Position numbers and translations under genes: made by a program. Positions 1-12,257 of a stretch of 64,000 nt of DNA are shown here, piece by piece. The DNA is from Parasponia andersonii (Eukaryota > Streptophyta > Magnoliopsida > Rosales > Cannabaceae), in assembly GCA_002914805.1 (NCBI GenBank), contig JXTB01000001.1, positions 1,788,791 through 1,852,790 on the forward strand, written 5' to 3'. Numbering within the stretch: the stretch's first letter is position 1; each line of letters begins with the position of its first letter. A model generated the notes under the pieces. The model was not told the DNA's origin. It worked only from the letters and a program-made list of their open reading frames with translations, and did no database searches.

Positions 1-868
1 ATAATAATATCCTCAAAATTAAGGATAAGAATAATGACTAATGTAGTTTTAATGGATGATATTATTGTATTTTTATTACTAAAATTGATTAAAAATCAGT
101 AAAGAGGAATAAATTTTCAGAAATTTTTCATCTCAAGATATTATTTTTTCGAATCTAAATTTCACGTTTAAATTATAAAACACTCAAACTTCAAAGTTAC
201 TTTTTACAGTTCACCATATCCATTATCCACAATTGACTTGCTCTATTTAGCCATAAATGAAATGGTCAAATTGTCCTTAATAGAATATTATTCGTGAAAA
301 TCGTATCCATTCATTATATTTTAAAATGAAAAATACAAATATTGTCAAACAAGTCCTTAACTTAAAAATGTGCTGGCAAACTAAAAAAGGACTCATTCAT
401 AAATATTTTCAAAAGTAACCATAATTGTCATGTCACGTATGTAAGATTATTTGGATATTCTATTCCTTAATAAATTTTGAAATATATTCTTCTAAAACAA
501 ACTCTAAACTGCTGTTGCCACAACCGTCCCTCCTGATCCTAATCGCAGTGGCGCCTTCGCTTGATTAGGATCGAAAATTTTCGACCACATTTGAGCTTGT
601 TCTGCCACCAATCTCAGTTATTCTGATTGATTTTTGACCGATAACTAAAAAATTTCGACCATAGTTGAATCGAAAATTATCGAAAATTTTTGATTGAGGT
701 TGAACCACTATTTTACTATAGTCGAATAATTTGACTAAGGTAGAAACCATTGGTCAAAAATTTTTAATTAGCAGTCAATTATAGTCGAACATGATTGGCT
801 ACCTTCCTGGCACTGCTTCCTTCACTCCTGACTTTTTTAATTTGGTCGAAAATTTTTGACTGGGTCAA
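1..868. other. AT-rich intergenic DNA with a hairpin and inverted motifs
   Basis: No gene is recognised here. A perfect 10-bp stem (535-544 with 563-572) encloses an 18-base GC-richer loop. The next 285 bases (about 573-858) repeat words such as GGTCGAAAATTTT in both orientations, with an inverted pair near the two ends, so this may be a decayed foldback or MITE-like element. The interval ends at the left target duplication (864-868, GTCAA) of the large Copia element. The short minus-strand reading frame at 565-750 lies inside these repeats and is not supported as a gene. Confidence 0.5.
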
Positions 869-1187
869 TGATAAAAATTCAAAAATTAATTTCGAAAAGT
901 AATTTTTCTGAAAAATGATTTCCACAGTTTTGTAAACAAATCATGAACATAGTGGAATTGGTATTTTAAAATTTTTCTTGAAACTTTATAAAATAAAATG
1001 TAGGTTCATTGATCTCATGTATCTTAGTTTAGATAAAACTTAGAAGTGTTTCACAATCATTAAGTCTTCCTGTCTATTCTCCAAAGCCCATTGAATGATC
1101 TGATGTGTATGCATCTTCTTGATTCTTAGCGAGAGATGAACGAAACGATTCGAAAGATGTTCTTTTTTCATGAGTGCATGTCTATGA
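869..1187 (-). repeat. Outer Copia 3' LTR, first piece
   Basis: This is the U5-side end of the minus-strand LTR. It matches the starts of the LTRs at 12258 and 20027 and is cut at 1187 by insertion of the solo LTR. The bases TATGA (1183-1187) recur at 9740-9744 as the duplication of that insertion, and the LTR resumes at 9745. Confidence 0.85.
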
Positions 1188-1721
1188 TGTTGGAATAATG
1201 TCCTCTAAAGTAGTTTATTATTTAGACATTATAAACAATATTTATTGGATTATTTAGTATCTATTTGTTATTAATAAATTCCATGTTATGAATTTCTATT
1301 CCATTTATATCCCATTGATATACATGTGATGTGTATGTTTATCTTATGCAAATATCTAAAAGTATCCAAGACATGAAATGAGTAATAAAGAATTATTTAT
1401 ATGATGAGTTCATATGTGAGAGACATTATATTCTTTATTTCATTATGCCTAAATTAAATTGTTCGCATTCTGCATATTGAAGATGGAATACTTTACTATG
1501 CCATAGAATGTAGTATTATCTATTTAATTAATGAAATCTCTAATTATCGAAGTGAGTCTTCGGATAGAAACGCTAGTGTGTTATAAGAACCTTATAACAG
1601 TATCGAACAGGACCTAGTAAATTAGAACTTGAGGTTAAGTGCCGTAACTCAAATTTCTAATTTTACTAATCTAGCACTATTGTAGAAGACCTTAATCCTA
1701 GTGATTAACGAACTTACTTTT

Positions 1722-4700
1722 TGTCACCCCCTAGGAATCTTTAGACTTGCAATATTAGTAGAATTATTATATACTTAGTGTCGAATTTTATTAAGTTTGC
1801 ATTCACAAATACTTGAAATTATGTGCGTAGTATTATTTTAATATTAAATTTTATTACGTGAGAAAACTATAGTTAATCTCATTTTAACTTAGAATTTCTA
1901 AGTTAGTTTTCCTTAAAAATAAATTGATTTTACAATAATTATATCATGTATATCAATAGAACCTAATTAGAAATGTGACATGTTTATATCACATTAAAAT
2001 TGTTATATTTTATAACCTAAAGTTAATGATTGCACCAAAAAAGTGCCATGCCATAATTTGAATGGCTAGGATTTAAGTACATAAAGAATTAAGTAGACAA
2101 ATCAATCTAAGGGTGGAAAATGAGTTATAGAAAAAGATGAAAAGTAGTAAAGTTTTACACTAGGAAGGTAATAACTTTAAATGAGTAGAATAGAAAAGGA
2201 AAGGGATAAAGTTAATGGGTAATTCAAAAGGTAGGAAAAAAGAAAAATCATAATGGAAATATTCTTTGGAAATTAGTGGTCATAGTTCAAAGTGGAAGAC
2301 ATAGACAAAACTAATTAGCAACTTTTGTCTCTGAAATAATTCAAAAGGTATAAAAAAGATTAATATAGTGGAGACTTTCTTTGGGAGATAGTGGTATTGG
2401 ATTCCAAATAATTGAAAAAGAAGAAAGATTAGAGACAAAAGTAGTGGATGAGTAAAAAATAAAGTAAAAGGTAAGGTAATGAAGTATAAAAAGAAGATAT
2501 ATTGACAAATTGATAATAATAATGCTTGGATTATTTAATAGAATGTGGAAGTATATATTATTAGATACCTTTCATGGATGGCCTATAAATATATCATTCA
2601 TTTGGCAATTCAAATCCATGCTTAACCTTTCAAATTACTTAGCTAAAATTATCTTCATATTTCTAATTATTCATTCTCAAAAAAAAAAAAAAAACTCTTT
2701 CTACCTCACTTTCTTCCAAATTCACAAGAGATAAAATATTTTATCCATCGACTCTAGAAATTTAGAATTATAATCAAGAGAAGAGAGCACTTAATTTTGT
2801 GGTGGAGACTTAAGAAAGAAGATCTAAACTTGGAAGGTATTTATTCTCCCACCTTGCTTGTTATGTGCTTAAATAGATTATATAAAAGAATAAATAGGTA
2901 ATAACATATTTGACCTACTTTAGATGTTATATAATTTATATTACATTGAGACTTATTTTGTTGATTTCTTAAAGCTCTAAATATGAATACTTCATAATAA
3001 TAATAATAATAAAATCAAAATGACTAAATATAAAAGGTGGAAGATTTTTTTTTTTTAGTGTAAGACCCTAAATAAAATATGTATGAAAATGAACCAAACT
3101 TAATGATTTAGACTTAAATACTTAAGAACAGATTTTTATCCATTAGAAATGCTTTCCCAAAATTAAAGATGTTTGCTCAAAAGTTGGAACGACTAACATG
3201 CAATAGTTTTTGAGTATATGGGTCAAATATGTGAAAAAGTTATTTTAGGCAATTTTAAGACTATTTTAAATTATAAAAGGAAATAAAGGAAGAATTTTTT
3301 TTTTAAAAAAAGAATAATAATATATAACTCAATATTTACCATTAGAGGGCATAAATGTTAGAAATCTTAAGATTTTGGATAAAAATGTAAATTATTAAAA
3401 CTTGAAATATTGGGTTGGAAATTTGGTATAAGAATAAAATATATATATATATATTTTTTAGATCTCTTTTTAGGATAAGAAAAGATTTACTTAAATTTAA
3501 GACATGAAATCAATTATAGAAAATAAGTAATGTATGCCTCTAATTGTATTGTGCCTAAGTTTAGTGATAAGCCTAAAAAGCGCGATCAATACCAAATAAT
3601 ATTTAGTCCAAATATGATTTTAGATATTAAATTTTGTATATCCCTTAATATGGTTGACTCAATTATTATATTATGGCCCTTAATTACGAATAAAGAACTT
3701 AATCAAGAATAATTCAAAATATTTGATGAAAAGAAATATAATTAAGGAAACTTAATTGATTTAGGATGATATTAATCAAATCAATAACCAAATTATTGAT
3801 AGATTAAAAAGATCACTATGATCAAGGTTAAGGAGAATCAAATCTCATCCATTTAAGTGAAAGTATAAATTAATCAATGAATATAGTGTGATATTGTTTC
3901 TCAAATGTGAAGTTTTATGCTGGATCAAGACTGAGTCTTAAATATTTTAAGCCCAATAAGTAATTAGAAGTTAAAAAAAAAAAAACAATATAAGGCCAGT
4001 TTAAATTGTCTCTAACAAATAGAGTATATATATGTCAGGGGAAACTTCGATTTAGACGTACGTAAATAACGAGTGGAACTAAGATAATCATATTACGAGG
4101 TACGTACAATTTCGCCTATGGTATAGATGGTTGAAAACGTTTTGTGTTTACAATATGATATGTTTGAATTAATTTCATGTATTAACTTACCTTTATATTA
4201 TTATTGTATGACCTATGTATAATTTATACTTATAAAGATATTTTTCCTATGCTATAAAAAAAATGATGTATGCTTACTTTACAATGTTATCATACTTCAA
4301 CATACTTTAATAAAGGAAATGCTATGATAGTTGACTATAAATTTAGGTTCATTGAAGCGTACCCACTCATATTAAGAAAAGACTAAATAAGATAAAGAAT
4401 TTAAGGGTATTGTACCAACCTCCACTAGGTGAGGATATCCGAGGGAAGATAAGACCGACCTCCCCTAAGCGAGGATTTCCGAGGAAAAGTATGTTAAAAT
4501 TATGACTGTGGGTGTTTTCAGTTGGGTAGCTCCCTTGATTCCCCATTTGGTAGTGCACACTAGGTTCGTATACTAGGGTCCATAAGAAAGATAAAAGACT
4601 TTACAATCAAGAATGAGATAAAATCATGATACAATATCTTATAATAAAGCGTAAAGTAATCATTTCATAAAACAACATAACTGAACTTTCAAAAAAAAAA

Positions 4701-5431
4701 AAAAAGAGAATTGTTTGTTCATAAGTAAAATGTTTTGTGAGAATTTCATTGTACTTACTGAGCGAAAGCTCACATTTAATGAGTATCCATGCTATAGGTA
4801 CCAAAGGAAAGAAACCTCTGATTTGATTGATGAGTTAGCTGGAATTGAGGCGGGGATGATACGAGGCACGGGAAATAGAATACCGCCATTAAAATTATTT
4901 TCGCATATGTTTTATTATGAGACAAATGATTTCAATTATATAAGCTTGATGTTGTTTGAAAATATACTTATAACTTGACATTTTATTTCGTAATGCATGA
5001 TTTAATCAAATTGAACTTGAAAATGTATTTTGATTTAATAAAAGTTAAACAATCGTTTTTGTTAGATATAAAAGGGAAATTGTTTTGATTTAAATAAATG
5101 CAAAACATAAGGAGTTCTGTCAAAAAGACCTAAACTGTCTAAGAAGAGCTTGAGACTTAAGTGGTTCGTATGTGACCCCCCTCCTCACCTGGAAGCCCTT
5201 TATAGTTGCGCATTATTTAAATCACCTTAATAAAAATTTTATAATCAAATTTAAATAAAGGGTACTTAACCATTGAGAAGTATTTACTTGTTTTCAAAAT
5301 TTAAGTAAATTGTTAGTTATGAATATAAATCTCTTAAAAAGATAAAAAATTTCATGAATTTTCAGCATCTAATTTTTTTTTTAAGCTAAGAAGGTAAGTA
5401 GTTAACGGTCAAAAAAAGTCTGGTCATTACA
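1722..5431 (+). repeat. 5' LTR of the long-LTR Gypsy element
   Basis: This is about 3.7 kb from TGTCACCCCC to GGTCATTACA, directly followed by the primer binding site. Only its last 1.58 kb (from 3855) has a counterpart at 7044-8613. A second LTR-like start word (TGTAAGACCC) occurs at about 3059, but the target duplication places the element end at 1722. A short hairpin with a GAAA loop at 4759-4772 is shared with the other LTR copy. Confidence 0.75.
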
Positions 5432-5432
5432 G

Positions 5433-5446
5433 TTGGTATCAAAGCG
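5433..5446 (+). other. Primer binding site (initiator Met tRNA type)
   Basis: TTGGTATCAAAGCG follows the LTR end by one base. It resembles the TGGTATCAGAGC site complementary to the 3' end of the initiator methionine tRNA that many plant LTR elements use. Confidence 0.8.
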
Positions 5447-5538
5447 GGTATCCTACCATCCTACCTCGCACCCCTCCGCAACAGTTCAGACAACTTAAGT
5501 AAGTAGAATTTTGCTTAGTACATTATTTAACCTTAAGA

Positions 5539-7043
5539 ATGTATCATGTAATAGTAATGGACGCCCCAATAATCGACATTCCGATGGACCGAAAGATTGC
5601 TCAACCTCAACTTTTTGGAGGCGCAGTAGTGGCTTCTTTAAGAGCAGGACGACCACCATATTACTTGGGAGAATCTACACCCGAAACGTTAGGGAATTGG
5701 TTTCGTAAAACGGAACAACTTTTACGAGCATGTCGTATCCAAGAGTATGAATGGACCACTCTTGTAATCATGCAATTACGAAATAATGCTCGAGTATAGT
5801 GGCGAGCATCAGGAAACATTGCAGACAATATGAGTTAGGAAACATTCTACAGATTAATCATAGCACGCTTTTCACAAATAGAATACTATAACAATCCAAT
5901 AGAGATTTCAACAACAGAGATACAATTATAAGAATGAGCTTTTGACTTTGTGAGAAACAGATGGGAATCCCAGCCTGGCGAATCTATGGAAGATTATAAC
6001 ATCTGTTTTTCCGAGGAAGTTATTCGCTTATTCCCTCCAAGATAGCCTAATAGTATCCTGCTTATGACCTATTGGAATGGAGTCCTAAGTCATATCCGAA
6101 AATGCATGCATAACCCACTTATTGATATGAATCTCGAATACATTAGTTCAGAGGCAATTCATGTGGAAGAGGAATATCAAAGGAAAATGGAACAAAGTAT
6201 GGCTAAAGGTTCATCTCACGGGAATGCCACAAGAACACTTTCCCAACAAGGAGACCTAAGAGAAGAGCAAAGAAGGGTGCGACCATGAATAGATGGAGAG
6301 GGAACCATGCCCACTGGACAAGGGCACACTAATGACAATGAGGAAGACTCTGAAGAGGACCCAGAAGAGGATCTGGAAGAAAACCCTAGTGAACCTTCAA
6401 ACACTAATAGGAGAGATTAAGTATAAGAGTAGACTAGAAATGTTTATATGTTCTTATCTTGTACCTTAATTAATGAAATAATATAATTATGAAACAATGT
6501 ATGTCTTATTACTTAATTTATCCTTTTTCCTCATAATTAAAGTCGAGATAATTAATAATACCTTGAACTAATAAGAGTCAACTAAAAACAAAAAAAAATG
6601 GCAAGAGGAAGAGGAAGACCATGAGCAAGTCCAATAAATGCACCCGAAGCACTTGACCTAAGCAATCTTGTAGCTAACTTGCAACAACGACTCCAAGCTC
6701 AAGAAGATGAGATGAGGAACCTTCGAGAGCAACTAAGGTAACAATGCCGAGAGAATGTCGAACCTCAAGTAGACAATGAAGAACCTCTGCCTCAAGAGGA
6801 AGAACCAATACTATAGCTAGAACTGATAATACCTGATACACGTGTGGAGGCCAAGAACCACTTTATGAACGATTCAGAAAGATGCGTCCTACTTAGTTTA
6901 AAGGATCGGCTGATCCTTTGGTGGCCGAAGAATGGTTATCGTCAATCCAAACCATCCTAGATTTTATGAACGTTAATGACCATAAAAAGGTGTTATGTGT
7001 GTCTTATGTCCTGAATAAAGATGCACGATATTGGTGGAATGAG
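5539..7043 (+). pseudogene. Two successive gag-like regions of the Gypsy element, broken
   Basis: The first region (about 5539-6420) includes a stretch with NWFRKTEQLLRAC and a later NNARV word, as in retrotransposon gag capsid domains, and ends in an acidic tail. The second (about 6598-7043) starts with a basic RGRGRP segment and a Gln/Glu-rich coiled-coil-like stretch. It then has a typical Gypsy gag core containing FKGSADPLVAEEWL and ARYWWNE. Having two gag-like regions in a row is unusual. Both are decayed. Confidence 0.65.
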
Positions 7044-8613
7044 AAGTGAAAGTATAAATTAGTCAATGAATATAGCGTGACATTGTTTCTCAAATATGAA
7101 GTTTTATGCTGGATCAAGACTGAGTCTTAAATATTTTAAGCCCAATAAGTAATTAGAAGTAAAAAAAAAAAGCAGTATAAGGCCAGTTTAAATTGTCTCT
7201 AACAAATAAAGTATGTATACGTCAGGACAAACTTCGATCTAGACGTACATAAATAACGAGTGGAACTAGGACAATCATATTACGAGATAAGTACAATTTT
7301 ACCTATAACATGGATGGTTGAAAACTTTTCGTGTTTATAGTATGATATGTTTGAATTAATTTCATGTATTAACTTGCCTTTATATTATTATTATATGACC
7401 TATGTATAATATATGCTTATAAAGATATTTTTTCTATGCTATAAAAAAAAATAATGTATACTTACTTTACAATATTATCATACTTCAACATACTTTAATA
7501 AAGGAAATGCTATGATAGTTGAATATAAGTTTGGGTTCATTGAAGCGTATCCACTCATATTAAGAAAAGACTAAATAAGATAAAGAATTTAAAGATCTCG
7601 TACCAACCTCCACTAGGTGAGGATATCCGAGGGAAAATAAGACCGACTCTCCTAAGCAAGAATTCCCGAGGAAAAGTATGTTAAGATTATGACCGTGGGT
7701 GTTTTCAGTTGGGTAGCTCCCCTGATTCCCCATTTGGCAGTGCACACTAGGTACATACGCCAAGGCTCATAAGAAAGATAAAAGACTTTACAATCAAGAA
7801 TGAGATAAAATCATGATACAATATCTTATAATAAAGCGTAAAGTAATGATTTCATAAAACAGCATGACTGAACTTTCAAAAAAAAAAGAGAATTGTTTGT
7901 TCATAAGTAAAATGTTTTGTGAGAATTTCATTGTACTTACTGAGTGAAAGCTCACATTTTATGAGTATCCATGCTATAGGTACCAAAGGAAAGAAACCTC
8001 TAATTTGATTGATGGGTTAGCTGGAATTGAGGTGGGGATAATGCAAGGCACGGGAAATGGAATACTGCCATTAAAATTACTTCTGCTTATGTTTTATTAT
8101 GAGACAAATGATTTCAATTATGTAAGCTTGATGTTGTTTGAAAACGTACTTATAACTTGGCATTTTATTTCATAATACATGATTTAATCAAATTGAACTT
8201 GAAAATGTATTTCGATTTAATAAAAGTTAAACAAACATTTTTGTTAGATATAAAAGAGAAAATGTTTTAATTTAAATAAATACAAACATAAGGTGTTCCG
8301 TCAAAAAGACCTAAATTGTCTGAGGGAGCTTGGGACTTAAGTGGTCCGTATTTGACCCCCCTCCTCACCTGGGAGCCCTTTATGGTTGCGCATTATTTAA
8401 ATCACCTTAATAAAAAGTTTATAATCAAATTTAAATAAAGGGTACTTAACCATTGAGAAACATTTACTTGTTTTCAAAATTTAAGTAAATTGTTAGTTAT
8501 GAATATAAATCTCTTAAAAAGAAAAAAAAATTTCATGAATTTTTAGCATCTAAATTTTATTTTTAAGCTAAGAAGGTAAGTAGTTAACGGTCAGAAAAAG
8601 TCTAGTCGTTACA
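7044..8613 (+). repeat. 3' LTR part of the long-LTR Gypsy element
   Basis: This segment matches 3855-5431 along its whole length and ends with GTTACA at the right target duplication. The LTR hairpin recurs at 7941-7954. Confidence 0.85.
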
Positions 8614-9744
8614 CTTTCTTGTGTTTTGTCTTTTTGAGTTACTAAAGGACTAGTTTCGATTTATAGTTCGAACTCCGGTATCTTGGAAGATAAGATATAT
8701 GAAATGTGTAGAACGTTTTTCATGATGGACACCATACATATGATGTCACTTTGAGTTTTTTCAAGTACTTGGATAATATAAACTAGGGCTCCAGTATACA
8801 CTATGTGAATTTGACTGTGTTAGTATAAGCAGATACAAATACCATAGTCAACTATTATCTATAAGATAAAAAATTACAACTCAAAGGTAAATATGTACTA
8901 GAGAGGTAATACGGTAATTTCACTCCACTAGTACTACATTGCACTGGGGGTATGTCTATAGGTATAGTATATGCTAAATGGATTAAGCTAATTAATTGTT
9001 AATAAGCTTCATAGAAAAATAAATGATATTTAGTCCAAGAGTACAATTTTGGGCCTATAGTGGTATGCCCCAATATTAATGGACAAGGGCAAATCATACT
9101 TAAAAGTTAATTATGATAGTCGGTACATGGTTCATTGGAGCTTGGCCTTTATGGATCCATCTAGTCCCCTGTCTAGCTCAAATTAAAGCATAATAGTCAT
9201 TTGATGATTAATTGAGCCCAACAAACCTAATAAGCCCGTTAGGGTTTAGTAATCTCTCTATAGTTAAGAGAAAAGTTCTCTAGCAACCAAATACAAGTGT
9301 TACACATGAAATACTCCCTTGAGAAGAGAGTGTCACACGAAAAATAGAGAGAGAGAGAGAGCAGAGAAAATCGGCCACCACTAGGGATTCACTGTCTTTG
9401 GTGTTTTGGCCATCCCAGAGAAATCGGTTCGAGGAGATTGTCTTCGTGTTCATCTGTGGATCTCTTTGTTATGAATCAAGAAGGTGACCAACTGCCGGAT
9501 CAATCAAACAGCTTTCAAGAATAGATGGGAAGATGAGAAGGTTATGGAGCGAATCTGGGTATTGTTCTTGTCTAGATCAAGAGTGAATTCATGTTAGATC
9601 ACGATCCGAAACGTTTTGTAAAAAGAAAAATTTTAAATGATCAATTTCGCTGCGTTTCTTGATTTTACAAAACTATGGTGTTCTTGAAAATGATTTTATG
9701 AAAATATTTTCCAGAAATTTATTCCAATAAACACCAGCATATGA

Positions 9745-11063
9745 CCACAGGTATCTCTCCTTCAGCGGCCATGAATGAGCTCAGGATTTTTCCCGCAGTA
9801 GCTTGGCTCTCTCACTCTCTCTTTTTTTCTCTATCACATATGAAGCATAATTAATGTGCTATAAGTGGCATGTGGCTACTATATAGAGGCTTAGGAGAAC
9901 TTTTCTCTTAAGTATTAGAGAGATGTAAATTCTAATAGGTTTATTTGGCTTAACTGGCTATTCAATTAGTTAATAGACTATGTGTGAGCTAGATAGGAGA
10001 TCTTATAGATCTAAATAATCTAAGCTCGAATGAGTCAACTACTTATGATCATAATTAATTCTTAATTATGATTTGGTCTTGTCCATTAATATTGGGGCAT
10101 TCTATTATAAGCTCAATATTATATTCTTAGACTAAATATCATATATTTTCTATGAAACAAATTAATACTTTAATTAACTTGATCCATTTATCTTCAAATA
10201 TTTCCCTAATGCAATGTCGTACTAGTGAGATAAAATTATCATATTACTTGTCTAGTATATATTTACATTTAAGTTACTATTTTTTATCTAATAGATAATA
10301 ATTGACTACGGTATTTGTAACTGTCCATACAAATACAATCAAATTCATAAAGGGAATACCTAGTACCTAGTTTTTTTATTATCCAAGTCCTTGAAAAAGC
10401 TCAAAGTAACATTATATGCATGGTGTTCAAATCATGAAGGACATTCTTGTTGATTCACAAATCTTATCTTCTAAGATACCGGAATTCGAACCATATAGTC
10501 GGAACTAGTCCTTTAATAAGTCAAAAAGATAAAACTCGTGAAATCAAGTCTAACAATCACTAGGATTAAGATAATCTTATAATAGTACTAGATTAGTGAA
10601 AGATAGAATATTGAGTTACGATACTTAATCTCAATATCTATTTTCACTTGGTCCAATTCAATGCACTTATAATTTTCTTATAACACATTAGTATTTCTAT
10701 TCGAAGTCAAATACTTTGATGATTAGAGACTTCATCAATCCCGTTGAAATAGACAATACTACATTCTTTGGCAAAATAAAGTATTCTATCTTTATGCTTA
10801 GAATGTGAACTTTTAATTTAGGCATAATGAAGTAAAGAATTTAGTTTCCCATATGTGAACACTTCACATGAACAATTCTCCATTTCTCATTATTAGTCAT
10901 AGAAAATTTTAGACATTTGCATAATAGAAAATATAAACATCACATATATATAATTAGGATATAAAATAGAATTTATTGACAATAAATAAATAACACTTAA
11001 ATCCAATAAATATTGCTTAAAATGTCAAACCAAAAAACTACTTTCTAGGGCATATCCCCAAGA
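9745..11063 (-). repeat. Outer Copia 3' LTR, second piece
   Basis: This resumes the LTR interrupted at 1187 and continues to the LTR start near 11063 (reverse complement of TGTTGGGAATATG with changes). It lies next to the solo LTR in opposite orientation. Confidence 0.85.
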
Positions 11064-12257
11064 ATCTCTCACTTGCCCTCTAAAGCAGATGTGATATATC
11101 ACGTAGTCCTATTCCTTCTAGGTGATCCTCAAATACTTTGATTATTAAAGATTTAGTAAAAAGATCAGTAAGATTTTTTACAAAGGCTATCTTACTCACT
11201 ATAACATTTCCCTACTAGGGTTGACACATAACAAAAGATTGATCTTCTGGAGTATATTTTCAGATCGAGTATCTAAATTAATATATCTAATAAAAGTCAG
11301 ATATTTCTCCAGAATAGACAAGTATACAGTTCTTAATTCTCCAATGATACTTAAGGATATGCTTAACTTTAATTCTATGTTCAAGTTCTGGAATGGATTA
11401 GTAACAACTTACAATCCCAACAACATAATAAATATGATGCTATTATGCTAACCAAATTCTTATTAATGATTGTCATCTTATATCATTCCCAATGATTAGT
11501 ATATTATCAATATATATAAACCAGAAAAATCATTTTACTACCCTGAATCTTTTATAGATACAAGATTTATCTATGTATTGATCAAATCGATAAATTCTAG
11601 ACAATTGCTTAAATCTATAAATTAGATCTCTAAAGTTTCATAAACTTTGCTTTCTTAGCCTTTTTCAATGAATCTCTTTGGTTGCACTTTTTAGATATAG
11701 CCATCAAGATTACTGTTTAGGAAAACTATCTTGACATTCATATACTATATCTCATAATCAAAAGATACAACTATGGAAAAAAGTATGTCAATAGACTTGA
11801 GCATAACAATAGAATATACATTCTTTCTATATATAATCCTTTTGTAACTAACTTTGAATATCTTTACTTTTCAGTCTATTCCTCTTTTTCTCTTATAGAC
11901 TAATTTATACTTAAAAGATTTTACCCCTCCGGGTGGATCTATAAGATTCTCGATTTTGTTAGAGTACGTAGACTCTAATATGGATTCTATTACCTTTTGC
12001 GAGAGACCTATACCAAGATTATCTATTGCCTCTTTGTAGATAAAGTAATCAAATTCTAGGTTATAGAACTTTCATATTCCTAAATATCTACTAGATTGTC
12101 TCACAATCCTCCTATTACAATGAGAGTCCTATATATGTTAATCTTCTAGTGACTTATTCTTCTTAAGTGCTTACTCTATTCTATCTCTCATAGATAGATT
12201 GATTACATATCATCAGTTAGTTCGTCAAGAAATAACTTATTTTGGGGATTAAATACC
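11064..12257 (-). pseudogene. Outer Copia pol remnant, reverse transcriptase end, broken
   Basis: The minus strand resembles 13928-15070 of the sister copy. It includes a polypurine-like tract next to the LTR and a reverse transcriptase active-site region around 11485-11520. The sister Copia interrupts it at 12257, with the target bases AATAC at 12253-12257 and 21696-21700. Its continuation is at 21696. The short frames at 11199-11451 are fragments of this decayed region. Confidence 0.75.

Larger units (their letters stand above)
1722..8613 (+). mobile_element. Long-LTR Ty3/Gypsy element, broken and lacking most of pol
   Basis: The element begins TGTCACCCCC at 1722 and ends GTTACA at 8613. 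It is flanked by CTTTT (1717-1721) and CTTTC (8614-8618), a duplication with one difference. The host LTR reads continuously across these two points. The 5' LTR, a primer binding site and gag-like regions are present, but no protease, reverse transcriptase or integrase was recognised. The 3' LTR copy (7044-8613) is shorter than the 5' one. The shared LTR part looks about 91 percent alike over roughly 300 bases by eye, which suggests an age of a few million years. The coding parts are broken in several places. Confidence 0.82.
1188..9739 (+). mobile_element. Solo LTR of the same Copia family, opposite orientation, inside the outer 3' LTR
   Basis: The LTR starts with TGTTGGAATAATG at 1188 and ends with CCAGCA at 9739. 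It is flanked by TATGA on both sides (1183-1187 and 9740-9744). Only LTR sequence is present (1188-1721 and 8619-9739, about 1.65 kb in total), so it is a solo LTR, the usual product of recombination between two LTRs. A Gypsy element at 1722-8613 interrupts it. The orientation is opposite to the host LTR, so 8619-9420 and about 9745-10540 form a long inverted repeat. Confidence 0.88.

Noticed and set aside
3059-3070. TGTAAGACCC as an alternative LTR start
   Set aside because: The five-base duplication and the continuity of the host LTR place the element end at 1722. The word is kept only as a caution.
8660-8680. A GTTCGAACTCC word that resembles a tRNA B box
   Set aside because: It lies within the Copia LTR, recurs in the other LTR copies, and has no cloverleaf around it.
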